A stretch of 64,000 bases of DNA. Source: Puniceicoccaceae bacterium 5H. GTDB taxonomy: Bacteria > Verrucomicrobiota > Verrucomicrobiia > Opitutales > Oceanipulchritudinaceae. The first letter of the stretch is position 1, and each line of letters starts with the position of its first letter. Location: contig WOUP01000001.1 in the NCBI GenBank assembly GCA_009772895.1, forward strand, positions 310,001-374,000, read 5' to 3'. This document shows positions 1 to 8,655 of this stretch, piece after piece. The position numbers were made by a program, and so were the translations under genes. Below the pieces are notes generated by a model. It was not told where the DNA came from. It made no database searches and worked only from the letters and a program-made list of their open reading frames with translations.

Positions 1-1067
1 ATTCTCCAATAGATGACCCCCATCAAGACGATGAAAAGCAAGAGACCCAAGATACCGTTCTCCTGCCAGACTTGCAGGAAGGAGTTATGGAGCGGGTAGC
101 CTTGGTCGTAGTCGGTCAGGCGCGGATCAACGCCATCGGAGACGCCCCCGATGCCATAACCCTGGCCGAAGACCATGTGCTTCTGGATGCTCAGCCAGCC
201 GAGGTTCCAGCGTGTCAGGCGGTTGTCGGCAACTTCCTCGAGATTGAACTGCGTACTTTCGCCACGGGAGGCGAACGAGGCAAAGGCCCGCTCAATGCCA
301 CTGGTATCGGCGAACATAAAGAAGGCGATCACCAACGCCATGCCGCCGAGGATCAAACCCTTGGCCTGACGTTGGTAGACGAGCAACATGCCCGCCGACG
401 CTGCGGCGAGTGCCAGCACACCGGCACGGCTCTGGGATTGGATGACGAGAAAGATCGCGAGAATGATAAACCCGAGCCACCAAACGCGTTTCTTGTTCTC
501 GAGCCAGAGACCGAGCATGATGGGCACGGTGACGGCGGAGCAAATACCGATCTGATTGGGATTGCCGAACACGCCTGCAAAGCGACCGCCGTGGATGCCG
601 CGGTAGACCTCGTAGCCGTTCCAGGGCAAGGCCTTCCAGCCAGCGAAGTAGACGATGCCCGACACGAGCGCCAGGAGGGCACCATAGCCGGCCACCACCC
701 GCAAAGTCGCGCGAAAGTGGGACGAACGGACAGCCTGCGAACCCAAGACGACGAGAAACACGGACATGCAAGCCAGCGAGATCCCTCGTAACAGGGTATA
801 AGTCTGGTCGGGCGACCAAAATACCGAGAGAACCCGCAGCCCTGCATTGGCACCCAGCATCCAGAGCAATGTCTGCGTGTAGGGATTCATCAGGTCGCCA
901 ATACGGAAAAGCATGAAACCACCGATAATCGCGGAAAAGAGTACCCAGCGAACTTCACTGTAGGCCCCGTTGATCAGCGGTAGGTAGAGCACGACCAGCA
1001 GCAGGCCCAGCAACAACAGGCTGAGCATGTCGGGACGTTGTTTGGGTGTTTGATCAGAGCTATCCAT
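1..1067 (-). CDS. O-antigen ligase / polymerase family membrane protein (3' end missing)
   Basis: Reading leftward from an ATG at 1067, the frame stays open to the window edge, giving 355 residues of a polytopic membrane protein. It has several hydrophobic segments, a GNPNQIG motif near residue 170, RAGVLAL near 215 and HNSFLQVWQENG near 335. These are landmarks of the Wzy_C (O-antigen ligase) family, whose members either polymerise lipid-linked repeat units or ligate them to lipid A core in the periplasm. Polymerase and ligase cannot be told apart here. The start overlaps the stop of the upstream glycosyltransferase by 8 bases, so it belongs to the same operon. The C-terminus lies beyond the window. 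Confidence 0.85.
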   Translation of the reverse strand, partial: MDSSDQTPKQRPDMLSLLLLGLLLVVLYLPLINGAYSEVRWVLFSAIIGGFMLFRIGDLMNPYTQTLLWMLGANAGLRVLSVFWSPDQTYTLLRGISLACMSVFLVVLGSQAVRSSHFRATLRVVAGYGALLALVSGIVYFAGWKALPWNGYEVYRGIHGGRFAGVFGNPNQIGICSAVTVPIMLGLWLENKKRVWWLGFIILAIFLVIQSQSRAGVLALAAASAGMLLVYQRQAKGLILGGMALVIAFFMFADTSGIERAFASFASRGESTQFNLEEVADNRLTRWNLGWLSIQKHMVFGQGYGIGGVSDGVDPRLTDYDQGYPLHNSFLQVWQENGILGLLLFIVLMGVIYWR

Positions 1068-2295
1068 TGCCTTGTGTCGTAGCAGAGGGTTGGGCGGCGG
1101 CAGCGACGCGCACCGCTTGCATAAATTCTCGTTCGCTCGCTTCGTGCGTCCATTCAGCCGCGATCGTGCGGGAGTGCTGCCCCATGCGCACAACATCGCT
1201 CGCCGTCCAGTTGGCGGCGATACCCAGCGCCTCGGCCCAAGCTTTAGGGGTGTTGGGCTCCACGCGCAGGCCGTTGCGGCCGAGCTGGAGGATGTCGTGT
1301 GCCGCGCCGACCTTACCGGAAAGCAGCAGCGGCAAGCCGCAAGCTGCGGCCTCGTTCACGACGACGCCCCACGGCTCTTCCCGCGACGGCAACACAAAGA
1401 AGTCGCTTGCGGCGTAGAGAGCCGGAAGTTCGTCGTTGGGCAGAAAGCCGGGCATCTTGACCGGCAAATCGTGCTCGCGGACGATTGCTTCGAGTTGCTC
1501 CTTTTCCGGCCCGTCGCCGACGAGCAGGAGTTGCGGGCGCTCGGCGGGCGGCAGTTTCGCCAATCCCTCCAGCAGGATGTCCACGCCTTTGACGCGCAAG
1601 AAGCGGCCGACAAATACCCCCAGCGCACGCTGCGGATCCAAACCCAGTTGCTGGCGGGTTGCTTCGACGCGGAAACGGGCCTCCTGGCTCTTTTCCTGAA
1701 AGAAGCCAACCTCCGGCACATTGCCAACGATAAAAATCTTGTCGCTGGGGATGCCCACCTGCTCCCAATAGCGCTTGGCGAGCGTGCCGGTGGCCAGTGC
1801 CGCAGCGGCGTCTCGCACCGCAGGAAAAATCAGCGACTCCTTCACCTTCTGCTTCCAGGCCGAGCGTGTCTTGAGCACATGGCTCTCGCCTTGCAGCACG
1901 AAGGGAATGCGGTGCTTGCGGCAGTGCTGGATGGCCCACCACATCGTGGGATGGTGGTAGCCGGAGATCACGACGACATCCCACTGCTTGGGATCGAGCC
2001 GTTGCTTGATCACCGGGTTCAGGCGCAGAAAGCGCTTTTCCTTGAGGCTCGTCGGCAGGTTGAAGCCGGGCAGGACCTCGTAGTCGAGCGACTCGCCGGC
2101 CTCGATTTCCCAAGGGCGCGAAGCACTCTTCCACGTGAGGAAGAAGAACTTGAGCTTCAGGTCGGGCCGTTCGGAAAGGCGCTGAAAAAAGGGCAGCTTG
2201 TAAGGCGTGGGGGACGAGGTGACCCACGCTACGCGCAGGGGGCGCACGGAAGCGGTGGAGGGGGATTCTGGTTCGAAGAGAGTGGACGAGATCAT
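1060..2295 (-). CDS. Glycosyltransferase family 4 (GT-B fold)
   Basis: A 411-residue cytoplasmic glycosyltransferase. The C-terminal half carries the donor-binding GT4 signature: GVFVGRFLRVKGVDILLEG, then LLLVGDGPEKEQLE, then an SREEPWGVVVNEAAACGLP segment with the E-x7-E spacing expected for binding the nucleotide-sugar phosphates. The N-terminal half is the acceptor domain. It probably adds one sugar to the undecaprenyl-linked repeat unit of the surface polysaccharide. Its ATG overlaps the stop of the CapK-like gene by 4 bases (ATGA). Donor and acceptor cannot be read from sequence. Confidence 0.9.
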   Translation of the reverse strand: MISSTLFEPESPSTASVRPLRVAWVTSSPTPYKLPFFQRLSERPDLKLKFFFLTWKSASRPWEIEAGESLDYEVLPGFNLPTSLKEKRFLRLNPVIKQRLDPKQWDVVVISGYHHPTMWWAIQHCRKHRIPFVLQGESHVLKTRSAWKQKVKESLIFPAVRDAAAALATGTLAKRYWEQVGIPSDKIFIVGNVPEVGFFQEKSQEARFRVEATRQQLGLDPQRALGVFVGRFLRVKGVDILLEGLAKLPPAERPQLLLVGDGPEKEQLEAIVREHDLPVKMPGFLPNDELPALYAASDFFVLPSREEPWGVVVNEAAACGLPLLLSGKVGAAHDILQLGRNGLRVEPNTPKAWAEALGIAANWTASDVVRMGQHSRTIAAEWTHEASEREFMQAVRVAAAAQPSATTQGNG

Positions 2296-3692
2296 GCCGT
2301 GCGGCGGTTGGGCAGGTTGGATTTGATCCAGCGAAACTTGCCGGAGGCTTCTTGTTCGAGCTGGGCTCGATGATGAAAATGGAGGGCGATATCTCCGGCT
2401 GCCGCACTGTGCAGGCGTTCGCGTACGACACGCAGCCGGTCTTCGTTGAGCGGGTGAGGACAGGCGTAGTAGACGTCCAATTGGCCGTAGGCGTTCTGGA
2501 CGATCTGGTAGCGCTCGACTTCATCCAGATACTTCATCGCGTGCGTAAAGAGCACCCCGGGACGGGCGGAGCCGTCGGCCGTATAGATGAGGTCGTAGGC
2601 GCGCCCCTGAACAGGGCCCAGACGGCGCAGCAGCGGTGCTTTCGGATCGGCAGCGACTTCGCGGGCCAGGTCTCCGGTATCGTAGCGGATAAGGGGCACC
2701 GTGGTTCCCAGCAGGGAGGTGATCACGATGCGGCCGAGCCCACCAGGCGCGACGGGCTGACCCTGCTCATCGAGTAACTCGATATGGTAAAACGGAGAAA
2801 TCGCGTAGAGGTGGCCGTCCGGATGCTCGTAGGCGGCCGAGCCGGCTTCGCACAGCCCGTATTCGCGCACCGCGGGTGCATCGAATGCCTGGCGGATCGT
2901 CTCGGCCTGCCAGTCGTAGAGCATTTCGCCCGTACTCACCACGGCCTTTAGCTGGTCCAGCGCACGCTGAAGCTTGGGCGTGGCGCCGTGTTCGTTCAGG
3001 TATTCGGCGGCGGTGCTCAGCGCCGTGGCGTAGCCGACGACGTAGGCGGGTTGAAATTCGGCGATGAGATTCCAGAATTGCTTCAGTTTCTCCGGACCGA
3101 GGTCGTAGGCGGGGAACACGCGTCGGTTCATAGCCGCGTCGAAGAGATGGCGGCGGGCCAGCTTCACCTTTGCCTGCAGCGAATCGGCCAGATACTTCGA
3201 GTGTCCCCACAGTGAGACGGAGCGGGAACCGGGTTCGACGCCCCACCAGGAGCGGCCCAGGTACATGGCGGCCGTCACTACGCTCGGCACGACGGGGTCG
3301 ACATAGGCCTTGAGCGGAGATCCGGTGGAGCCCGCCGTCTGGATCTTGGGCAGCGGGCCTTCGTAGCCGGGCATCACGAGGCTTTGCGGGTCGCGCTTCA
3401 GGTCGTCCTTGGTCAAGACGGGCAACGCCTGCAGCGTGTTCAGCGGCTGCTCGGGCTCGATTTCGAGCTGTCGTTCCGCAAACGCATCGGCATAGTGCGG
3501 CACGTGCTGCGCAGCCTGCAGAAGCTTCAACACACGCGCATTCAACGCGGCCTGTTGGAGATCCAAGGGCAAGGAAGTCTCCTGCTGGGCTTGGCAGAAG
3601 AGTGCATGCCCCTGCGCACGCCGGACCCGGTCAGCCAGAGCGGGCCCGCAGCGGCGGAAGACGACATCATAGGCTGAAGCGAACGGGTTCAT
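2292..3692 (-). CDS. CapK/PaaK-like adenylate-forming enzyme
   Basis: A 466-residue member of the phenylacetate-CoA ligase (PaaK) / CapK branch of the adenylate-forming superfamily. Visible motifs are QTAGSTGSPLKAY (the AMP-binding T-S-G-S-T-G type P-loop), REYGLCEAG, and a YDTGDLA segment. Members embedded in capsule or O-antigen loci are thought to activate or transfer acyl groups onto the glycan, but their substrates are rarely known. The frame is open for 89 more codons upstream. The ATG at 3692 was chosen because it makes a 4-base ATGA overlap with the preceding glycosyltransferase and begins the recognisable N-terminus. A role decorating the polysaccharide is inferred from context. Confidence 0.85.
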   Translation of the reverse strand: MNPFASAYDVVFRRCGPALADRVRRAQGHALFCQAQQETSLPLDLQQAALNARVLKLLQAAQHVPHYADAFAERQLEIEPEQPLNTLQALPVLTKDDLKRDPQSLVMPGYEGPLPKIQTAGSTGSPLKAYVDPVVPSVVTAAMYLGRSWWGVEPGSRSVSLWGHSKYLADSLQAKVKLARRHLFDAAMNRRVFPAYDLGPEKLKQFWNLIAEFQPAYVVGYATALSTAAEYLNEHGATPKLQRALDQLKAVVSTGEMLYDWQAETIRQAFDAPAVREYGLCEAGSAAYEHPDGHLYAISPFYHIELLDEQGQPVAPGGLGRIVITSLLGTTVPLIRYDTGDLAREVAADPKAPLLRRLGPVQGRAYDLIYTADGSARPGVLFTHAMKYLDEVERYQIVQNAYGQLDVYYACPHPLNEDRLRVVRERLHSAAAGDIALHFHHRAQLEQEASGKFRWIKSNLPNRRTA

Positions 3693-4654
3693 GAGGCACT
3701 GAGAGCGAAGCGGCGGCGGCTCGCAAAGTAGGAGCGATCGCGGTTGATGCGTTGATAGCTGGCGCGGTCTGTCACGCGATTGACCATCAAGTAGTCGATC
3801 AGGTTCTGGGATTGCGGCGAGATGGGGCGGCGCAAGTGGCACAGGGTGTGGAAAAACTCCTTTACGTGCAGGGCCAATCCCGGAATCAGGTCCTTGAAAT
3901 ACCCGCTGCTGGTGGCGTCCTTGGTGTAGCGCAAGAGCTTCCAGGCGAAGTCGAGCCAAACGCGCCCAATGTAGGGATTGTAGGTAGCGTTGTTCTGCAT
4001 GCGGTGCAGATTCGACATCAGCAGGCGATGCGACTTCACCCGTTCTTTGGGCGAAAGCGCGTGGCGCACGTGCACCTCCGGCCAGTAGTAGACTTCGTAA
4101 CCTGCGTCGATCACGGGAATCGCGAGGTAGGCTTCGCCCCCTGCCACCAGATAGTGATGGGGGAAGCCGCCTGCCTTGAAGTACGCCTCACGACGGATCA
4201 GCGCGGCGCACCCGTGAAACTGCCAGCGGAAGCAGGGCTCTGTCGCCGCCTCGCGACCGAAGCCCATGCTGTAGACCGTCTCCGTGTGCAGGTCCTTGAT
4301 CATGGGCTGCAGAATTCCGATCGAGCGCTCCCGCTCCATCTTTTCGACCAGCTTTTCCAACGCGTCTTCCGGCGCGACGGCATCGCTGTCGATCATGAAG
4401 ATGTATGCGCCTTCGGAATTGCAGATCGCAATGTCACGCGCACCCCACGCACCGAAATTGTGCGGCATGCGGATAAGCTTTGCGGCTGGGTAGTGCTCAG
4501 CCACGGCCTCGGCCGAACCATCCTTGGAGCCATTGTCGAGCACGATGGTTTCGGTCCGAGCGTAGGTTTGCTTCCGCAGCGACTCGAGGCAATCGAGGAT
4601 CTCTTCCTTGCGGTTGAAGCTCAGGACGATGATGCTGACGAGCGGTTGACTCAT
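3689..4654 (-). CDS. Glycosyltransferase family 2
   Basis: A 321-residue GT-A-fold glycosyltransferase. The N-terminus PLVSIIVLSFNRKEEI and the VLDNGSKDGS segment are typical GT2 nucleotide-binding motifs. FMIDSDAVAPEDAL contains the metal-binding D-x-D (D-S-D). The C-terminal third resembles rhamnosyl- or glycosyltransferases of O-antigen loci. It is cytoplasmic, acting on the growing lipid-linked oligosaccharide. It is translationally coupled through ATGA overlaps at both ends (4651-4654 and 3689-3692). Confidence 0.9.
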   Translation of the reverse strand: MSQPLVSIIVLSFNRKEEILDCLESLRKQTYARTETIVLDNGSKDGSAEAVAEHYPAAKLIRMPHNFGAWGARDIAICNSEGAYIFMIDSDAVAPEDALEKLVEKMERERSIGILQPMIKDLHTETVYSMGFGREAATEPCFRWQFHGCAALIRREAYFKAGGFPHHYLVAGGEAYLAIPVIDAGYEVYYWPEVHVRHALSPKERVKSHRLLMSNLHRMQNNATYNPYIGRVWLDFAWKLLRYTKDATSSGYFKDLIPGLALHVKEFFHTLCHLRRPISPQSQNLIDYLMVNRVTDRASYQRINRDRSYFASRRRFALSAS

Positions 4655-6018
4655 GACGCGGTGGCGGGGACGGGAGTGGGCTGAGGATTCGGCTGACGGA
4701 TGCCGAGCAGTTCATCGAGTTCGGTCGCCAGTTCTTCGGCCTGCTTCTGGCGGGTGAACTGGTTGATGACCGCCTCGTCTGAATCGACGCGGAGCAGACC
4801 GCTTTGTTTGCGCTGGACCAGCTCATAGAGCTTGTCGGCCAGTTGCTGCACATCGGTGGGATCTACAACCCAACCCGCCTTGGCGTCGCGGACCAGGTCG
4901 GCGGCATCGCCTTCGGGGACGGCGGCCAGGATCGGCTTACGCTGGGCCAGATATTCATAGATCTTGCCCGAGGCGTTGTAGCTGCGACGGCCATCGACTT
5001 CGCGCTTCATGGGCAGATAGACGGCATCGCTACGGGAGACCAGACGGATGGCGTCGCGGTGAGACAACATGCCGTGGATATGTACGACGTCTCCCACTTC
5101 TTGCTGGTCCGTAAAGGCTTGGTGATCCGGGGGGATGTTCCCTGCGAGGTCGATCTTCAGCTTGCCACGCAGACCGGGATGCTCCGTCAGCAGCTGTTTC
5201 ACGGCGAGGATCAGTACCCGGGCGGAGTGGCTGGCGTAGTCCAGCTCACAGTGGCGAAAGGTAAAGCTGCTGCTCTTGTGCAACCGGTTCTTTTTGCCGG
5301 TCATCGGGTAAAGCCGCCCCGCGTAGGCGATACGGAAGGTTCCGTCGTCGACGCGCTGGTCGGTATCGATCCCTTTGAAGTCCTCCGGGTCAAAGCCGTT
5401 GCGAATGATGCGAATCTTGTGGGCATATTCCGGGAACGCCTTGGCCAGCGAGTCTCGCATTCCCGGAGTCACGACCAACGCGCGATCGGCCTGCGCCAGG
5501 CAACGCCGCTCCATTTCGCGTTCCTGCTCATAATGCCATTTGCTGGGCCAGATGAGGCTGGTGCTGTTGGTCCACGGGTCGCGATAATCGAGGATCCACG
5601 GCACCCCGAGACGCTTCTTCAGCTCCAGCCCGACAAGGGCAGAGGCAAAAGGCTGCACCGTCGAAAAAATCGCGTCGATGCGCTGCTTTTTCGCGAGTTT
5701 CAAGGCCTCTCGCACCGCTGCCTTTTTCCAGAGGATCTGTGCGTCCGGCCGCAAGGTGAGGGTGGTCAGAGGGCCAAGGTGTAGCTGGCTCATCTTTTTG
5801 ACCAGCCCCTCTCGCCCCGGCACGCGCTGGATATCGGCATCGGGCAGTTCTTGCAGGAGAGACGAATCGCGGGTGTTGGTAATGCTGCCGTCGTCGCAAG
5901 TCAGAACGATCGGGTGGTACCCGTGGCCAGGTAGATAGCGGGCAAATTTCGAGGGGCGTTGGACCCCGCTCCCGCCGCGTGGCGGGAAGTAGTAGGAGAT
6001 GAGAAGCAGGTTTTGCAT
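4651..6018 (-). CDS. Glycosyltransferase family 4 (WbuB-like)
   Basis: A 455-residue GT-B glycosyltransferase. The N-terminus LLLISYYFPPRGGSGVQR is the glycine-rich acceptor-domain start seen in WbuB-type enzymes. A GT4 donor domain follows (RIAYAGRLYPMTGKK, then an SGKIYEYLAQRKPILAAVPEG segment). In the middle is an insertion-like stretch (about residues 245-275) absent from shorter relatives. It follows the epimerase gene by two bases and overlaps the next gene by four, so it is part of the operon. The specific sugar is unknown. Confidence 0.87.
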   Translation of the reverse strand: MQNLLLISYYFPPRGGSGVQRPSKFARYLPGHGYHPIVLTCDDGSITNTRDSSLLQELPDADIQRVPGREGLVKKMSQLHLGPLTTLTLRPDAQILWKKAAVREALKLAKKQRIDAIFSTVQPFASALVGLELKKRLGVPWILDYRDPWTNSTSLIWPSKWHYEQEREMERRCLAQADRALVVTPGMRDSLAKAFPEYAHKIRIIRNGFDPEDFKGIDTDQRVDDGTFRIAYAGRLYPMTGKKNRLHKSSSFTFRHCELDYASHSARVLILAVKQLLTEHPGLRGKLKIDLAGNIPPDHQAFTDQQEVGDVVHIHGMLSHRDAIRLVSRSDAVYLPMKREVDGRRSYNASGKIYEYLAQRKPILAAVPEGDAADLVRDAKAGWVVDPTDVQQLADKLYELVQRKQSGLLRVDSDEAVINQFTRQKQAEELATELDELLGIRQPNPQPTPVPATAS

Positions 6019-6020
6019 GA

Positions 6021-7145
6021 CTAGGGTGAGCAGGAATCAAGCAGGTGATTCAGGATCTGACGCGCTGAGTCTCCTTGTCCGTAAGGCTGGTTCCACGGCC
6101 CGGAGGCACAGTTGACCGCCGCTTTGATTTGCGGGATGGGATCTCGGTTCAGGTTGATCAACTGGTTGCAGTTGTTCGCCAGGGTTTCGCCCCATTCCGT
6201 TTCATCGCGCAGGGTCAGGCATGGCTTGTGCAAAAAGTGTGCCTCTTTTTGCAGACCACCCGAATCGGTCGCCACCAACTTTGCTTCTCGCAACAGCGAA
6301 AGCAGGTCGAGATAGGCCAGTGGCGTGATCCGGTGCACATGCGGAGAAAAGGGAGATTCCTCAGCAAAAATCCTTTCAATAGCGCCGTTGGTGCGCGGGT
6401 GCAGCGGAAGGAAGACCGGCGCCACCTCATCGGCAAGATGATTGAGGCTGCGGATGGCCGCACGCAGGCGATCAGGTGAATCGGTGTTTTCGGCCCGGTG
6501 GAGCGTCGACAACACAAACTCGCCTGACGGGAGCTTCTGCTGCTCGCGGATGTGGTCGGCGCGCCCCTCGTTGGCGATCTTCTCGGCGTAGTAGAGCACC
6601 CCGTCGTACATGACATCGCCCACGACATGGACCCCATCGTAGATGCCTTCGCGGTAAAGATTGACCGCCGAATCTCGCGTCGGGCAGAAGCGCCAGGTCG
6701 ATATTTCGTCCGTCAATACGCGGTTGATTTCTTCCGGCATGCGGCGGTTGAAGGAGCGCAGCCCAGCCTCAACGTGGGCGATGGGGATATGCAGCTTGGC
6801 GGCGGCCAAGGCTCCTGCGAGGGTGCTGTTGGTGTCTCCATAGACGAGCACGACATCCGGCTTCCGTTCGAGCATTTCGTTTTCGAGCGCTTCGAGCATA
6901 CGACCCGTCTGGCGACCGTGTCCGCCGCCGCCGAGTTCCAGGTTTTTCGCCGGCTTGGGGATGTCCAGTTCGTCGAAGAAAACCTGGGAAAGATTCGCGT
7001 CGTAGTGCTGCCCGGTGTGGATGATCGATTCTTCGACCTCGACGGCCTTTTCACGACTTGCCGCATATTCGCGCACCGCACGACTCAAGGTCGCGGCCTT
7101 CACGAATTGGGGGCGGGCACCCACAATGGTAAATAACTTTAACAT
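6021..7145 (-). CDS. wbpI: UDP-GlcNAc3NAcA / UDP-GlcNAc 2-epimerase (WbpI type)
   Basis: A 374-residue non-hydrolysing UDP-sugar 2-epimerase. The ATG at 7145 starts the canonical MLKLFTIVGARPQFVKAA. Further family motifs are IIHTGQHYDANLSQVFF, VLVYGDTNSTLAGALAA and HVEAGLRSFNRRMPEEINR. It epimerises C2 of a UDP-GlcNAc-type sugar to the manno form. Because WbpA, B, D and E homologues sit upstream in the same operon, the WbpI activity (UDP-GlcNAc3NAcA to UDP-ManNAc3NAcA) is more likely than the WecB activity on UDP-GlcNAc. That choice is inference; the family itself is certain. Confidence 0.88.
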   Translation of the reverse strand: MLKLFTIVGARPQFVKAATLSRAVREYAASREKAVEVEESIIHTGQHYDANLSQVFFDELDIPKPAKNLELGGGGHGRQTGRMLEALENEMLERKPDVVLVYGDTNSTLAGALAAAKLHIPIAHVEAGLRSFNRRMPEEINRVLTDEISTWRFCPTRDSAVNLYREGIYDGVHVVGDVMYDGVLYYAEKIANEGRADHIREQQKLPSGEFVLSTLHRAENTDSPDRLRAAIRSLNHLADEVAPVFLPLHPRTNGAIERIFAEESPFSPHVHRITPLAYLDLLSLLREAKLVATDSGGLQKEAHFLHKPCLTLRDETEWGETLANNCNQLINLNRDPIPQIKAAVNCASGPWNQPYGQGDSARQILNHLLDSCSP

Positions 7146-7161
7146 AAGAGAAAGGGTAGGT

Positions 7162-8655
7162 TCAGAATGCGAGGACGGCGCGAGGGCCCTCTCGGCGCAG
7201 CTTGCCCCACCGACTGCGCACGGTCTTCCAGGGTACCAGACCTGTGGCGAGCAGTGCCGGGGCGTAAACGAGGCCAAAGACCACCGTCCCGACGATCACC
7301 CGGACAATGGGCGGCTGCTGTATCACCAGCTCCTTGCCGCCATAACCTGCGGCACCGGCCACGATCGAGAGCAGGCCGATTAGTGCCAGGGTCTTCCAGG
7401 GGAACAGCTCCGAGACAGGAGCGTGGAAGGCCTTGCGCAGGAAGTAGAGGTTGTAGGGTTGGGCAAAGACGACCGTGCAAAGGACGGTGGCCGCTGCGGC
7501 GCCGTTGGGGCCAAACCAGCGCACGAAGTAGACGTTGGAAATGATGGTGAGCAGCAGGAACGCGATTGTGCGGTTGAAGAGCAGGCCGCTTCGGCCGGTC
7601 GCCATGAAGACGGCGTCGAAGCGCACGATGCGTGAGGGCAGAATCAACAGGTAAATGGCGAATGGGATCGCGCTGGCGGCATAGGCATCGCCATAGAGGA
7701 TGACCATAGCCTCGGGGGCCAGCATCATGAGGCCGGCCGTCAGCGGGAAGAGCAGGTGCGCACACTGTTCCGAGGCCCGACGCCACAACGGCAGACAACT
7801 CTTGAAGTCGCCGGACTTGCTGGCCTTGCTCATATCGGGCAGCATGACCGCCGTGATGGAGTCGGTCAGCGCGCCGACGATCGGCAGCTGCATCGCGCCG
7901 TTCACAAACACGGCAAAGGACGCCGGGCTGGCCATCGCGGCGACGACCCATTTGTCGAGGTTCATCGCCACATTGCCCATGATGTTGGTCAGGCCGAGGG
8001 GGGTGCTGTAGCGCACCTGCCCCCAGGTCTCTTTCCAGCTGACGCGCCCGTTCCCGACCGGGACCGAACGCCACATCAGCCAGAAGGCTACTAGCGTCAT
8101 GATGCCCGTCCCGACGACCATGGCCTGCAGGGCGGGCTCCACCTCATCGGTGTAGAGCGCGACGGCGATCACGAGCAGCGCGATCAGCAACCGGCTTGCG
8201 ATGGAGTAGAGCGCCGAAAGGATCGCTTTGCCCTGGACCACAAGGCAGGCGGGCAGGGCGAGAGACGGCAGTAGAAATACCGGGTAAAACGCGAAGGCCT
8301 GCAGCAGCGGCTCGAGCTTCGGATTGTCGAAGTGGTGGGCGAGCCACGTGCTGCCCCCGAATGCCAGAAGGGCCCCGAAAACGAGGCCCATACCGCTGAG
8401 AACCAGCACGTTCTCGATCAGTCGAGCTCGAGCCTTGTCGCCGGAGCCGGGCAGAAAGTAGTAAAGCGCCTTGGGCAGCCCGAGCGTGAGCAGCGGGGCC
8501 ACGAAGCCGTAGGCCAGCAGTACTTGCCGATAACTGGCGTAGGCCTCCTGCGTGAAGAGACGCGCCAGCACGGCCAAGGTCAGCAAGCCCGCCATATTGG
8601 CGGAGATCTTGCCGATGCTCAACGCCGCCGCCTGGACTTTACGGGAGTGCTTCAT
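7162..8655 (-). CDS. Wzx-type polysaccharide flippase
   Basis: A 497-residue, very hydrophobic protein with about 12-14 predicted membrane segments. It fits the MATE/MVF-like polysaccharide transporter (Wzx, RfbX) family that flips undecaprenyl-linked repeat units to the periplasm. An open frame extends 49 codons further upstream. The ATG at 8655 is preferred because it overlaps the aminotransferase stop by four bases and the protein then begins with a basic segment (MKHSRK) before the first helix. The locus also contains a Wzy-like protein, a Wzc-like kinase and a Wza-like exporter, which together indicate a Wzx/Wzy-dependent route. Confidence 0.88.
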   Translation of the reverse strand: MKHSRKVQAAALSIGKISANMAGLLTLAVLARLFTQEAYASYRQVLLAYGFVAPLLTLGLPKALYYFLPGSGDKARARLIENVLVLSGMGLVFGALLAFGGSTWLAHHFDNPKLEPLLQAFAFYPVFLLPSLALPACLVVQGKAILSALYSIASRLLIALLVIAVALYTDEVEPALQAMVVGTGIMTLVAFWLMWRSVPVGNGRVSWKETWGQVRYSTPLGLTNIMGNVAMNLDKWVVAAMASPASFAVFVNGAMQLPIVGALTDSITAVMLPDMSKASKSGDFKSCLPLWRRASEQCAHLLFPLTAGLMMLAPEAMVILYGDAYAASAIPFAIYLLILPSRIVRFDAVFMATGRSGLLFNRTIAFLLLTIISNVYFVRWFGPNGAAAATVLCTVVFAQPYNLYFLRKAFHAPVSELFPWKTLALIGLLSIVAGAAGYGGKELVIQQPPIVRVIVGTVVFGLVYAPALLATGLVPWKTVRSRWGKLRREGPRAVLAF

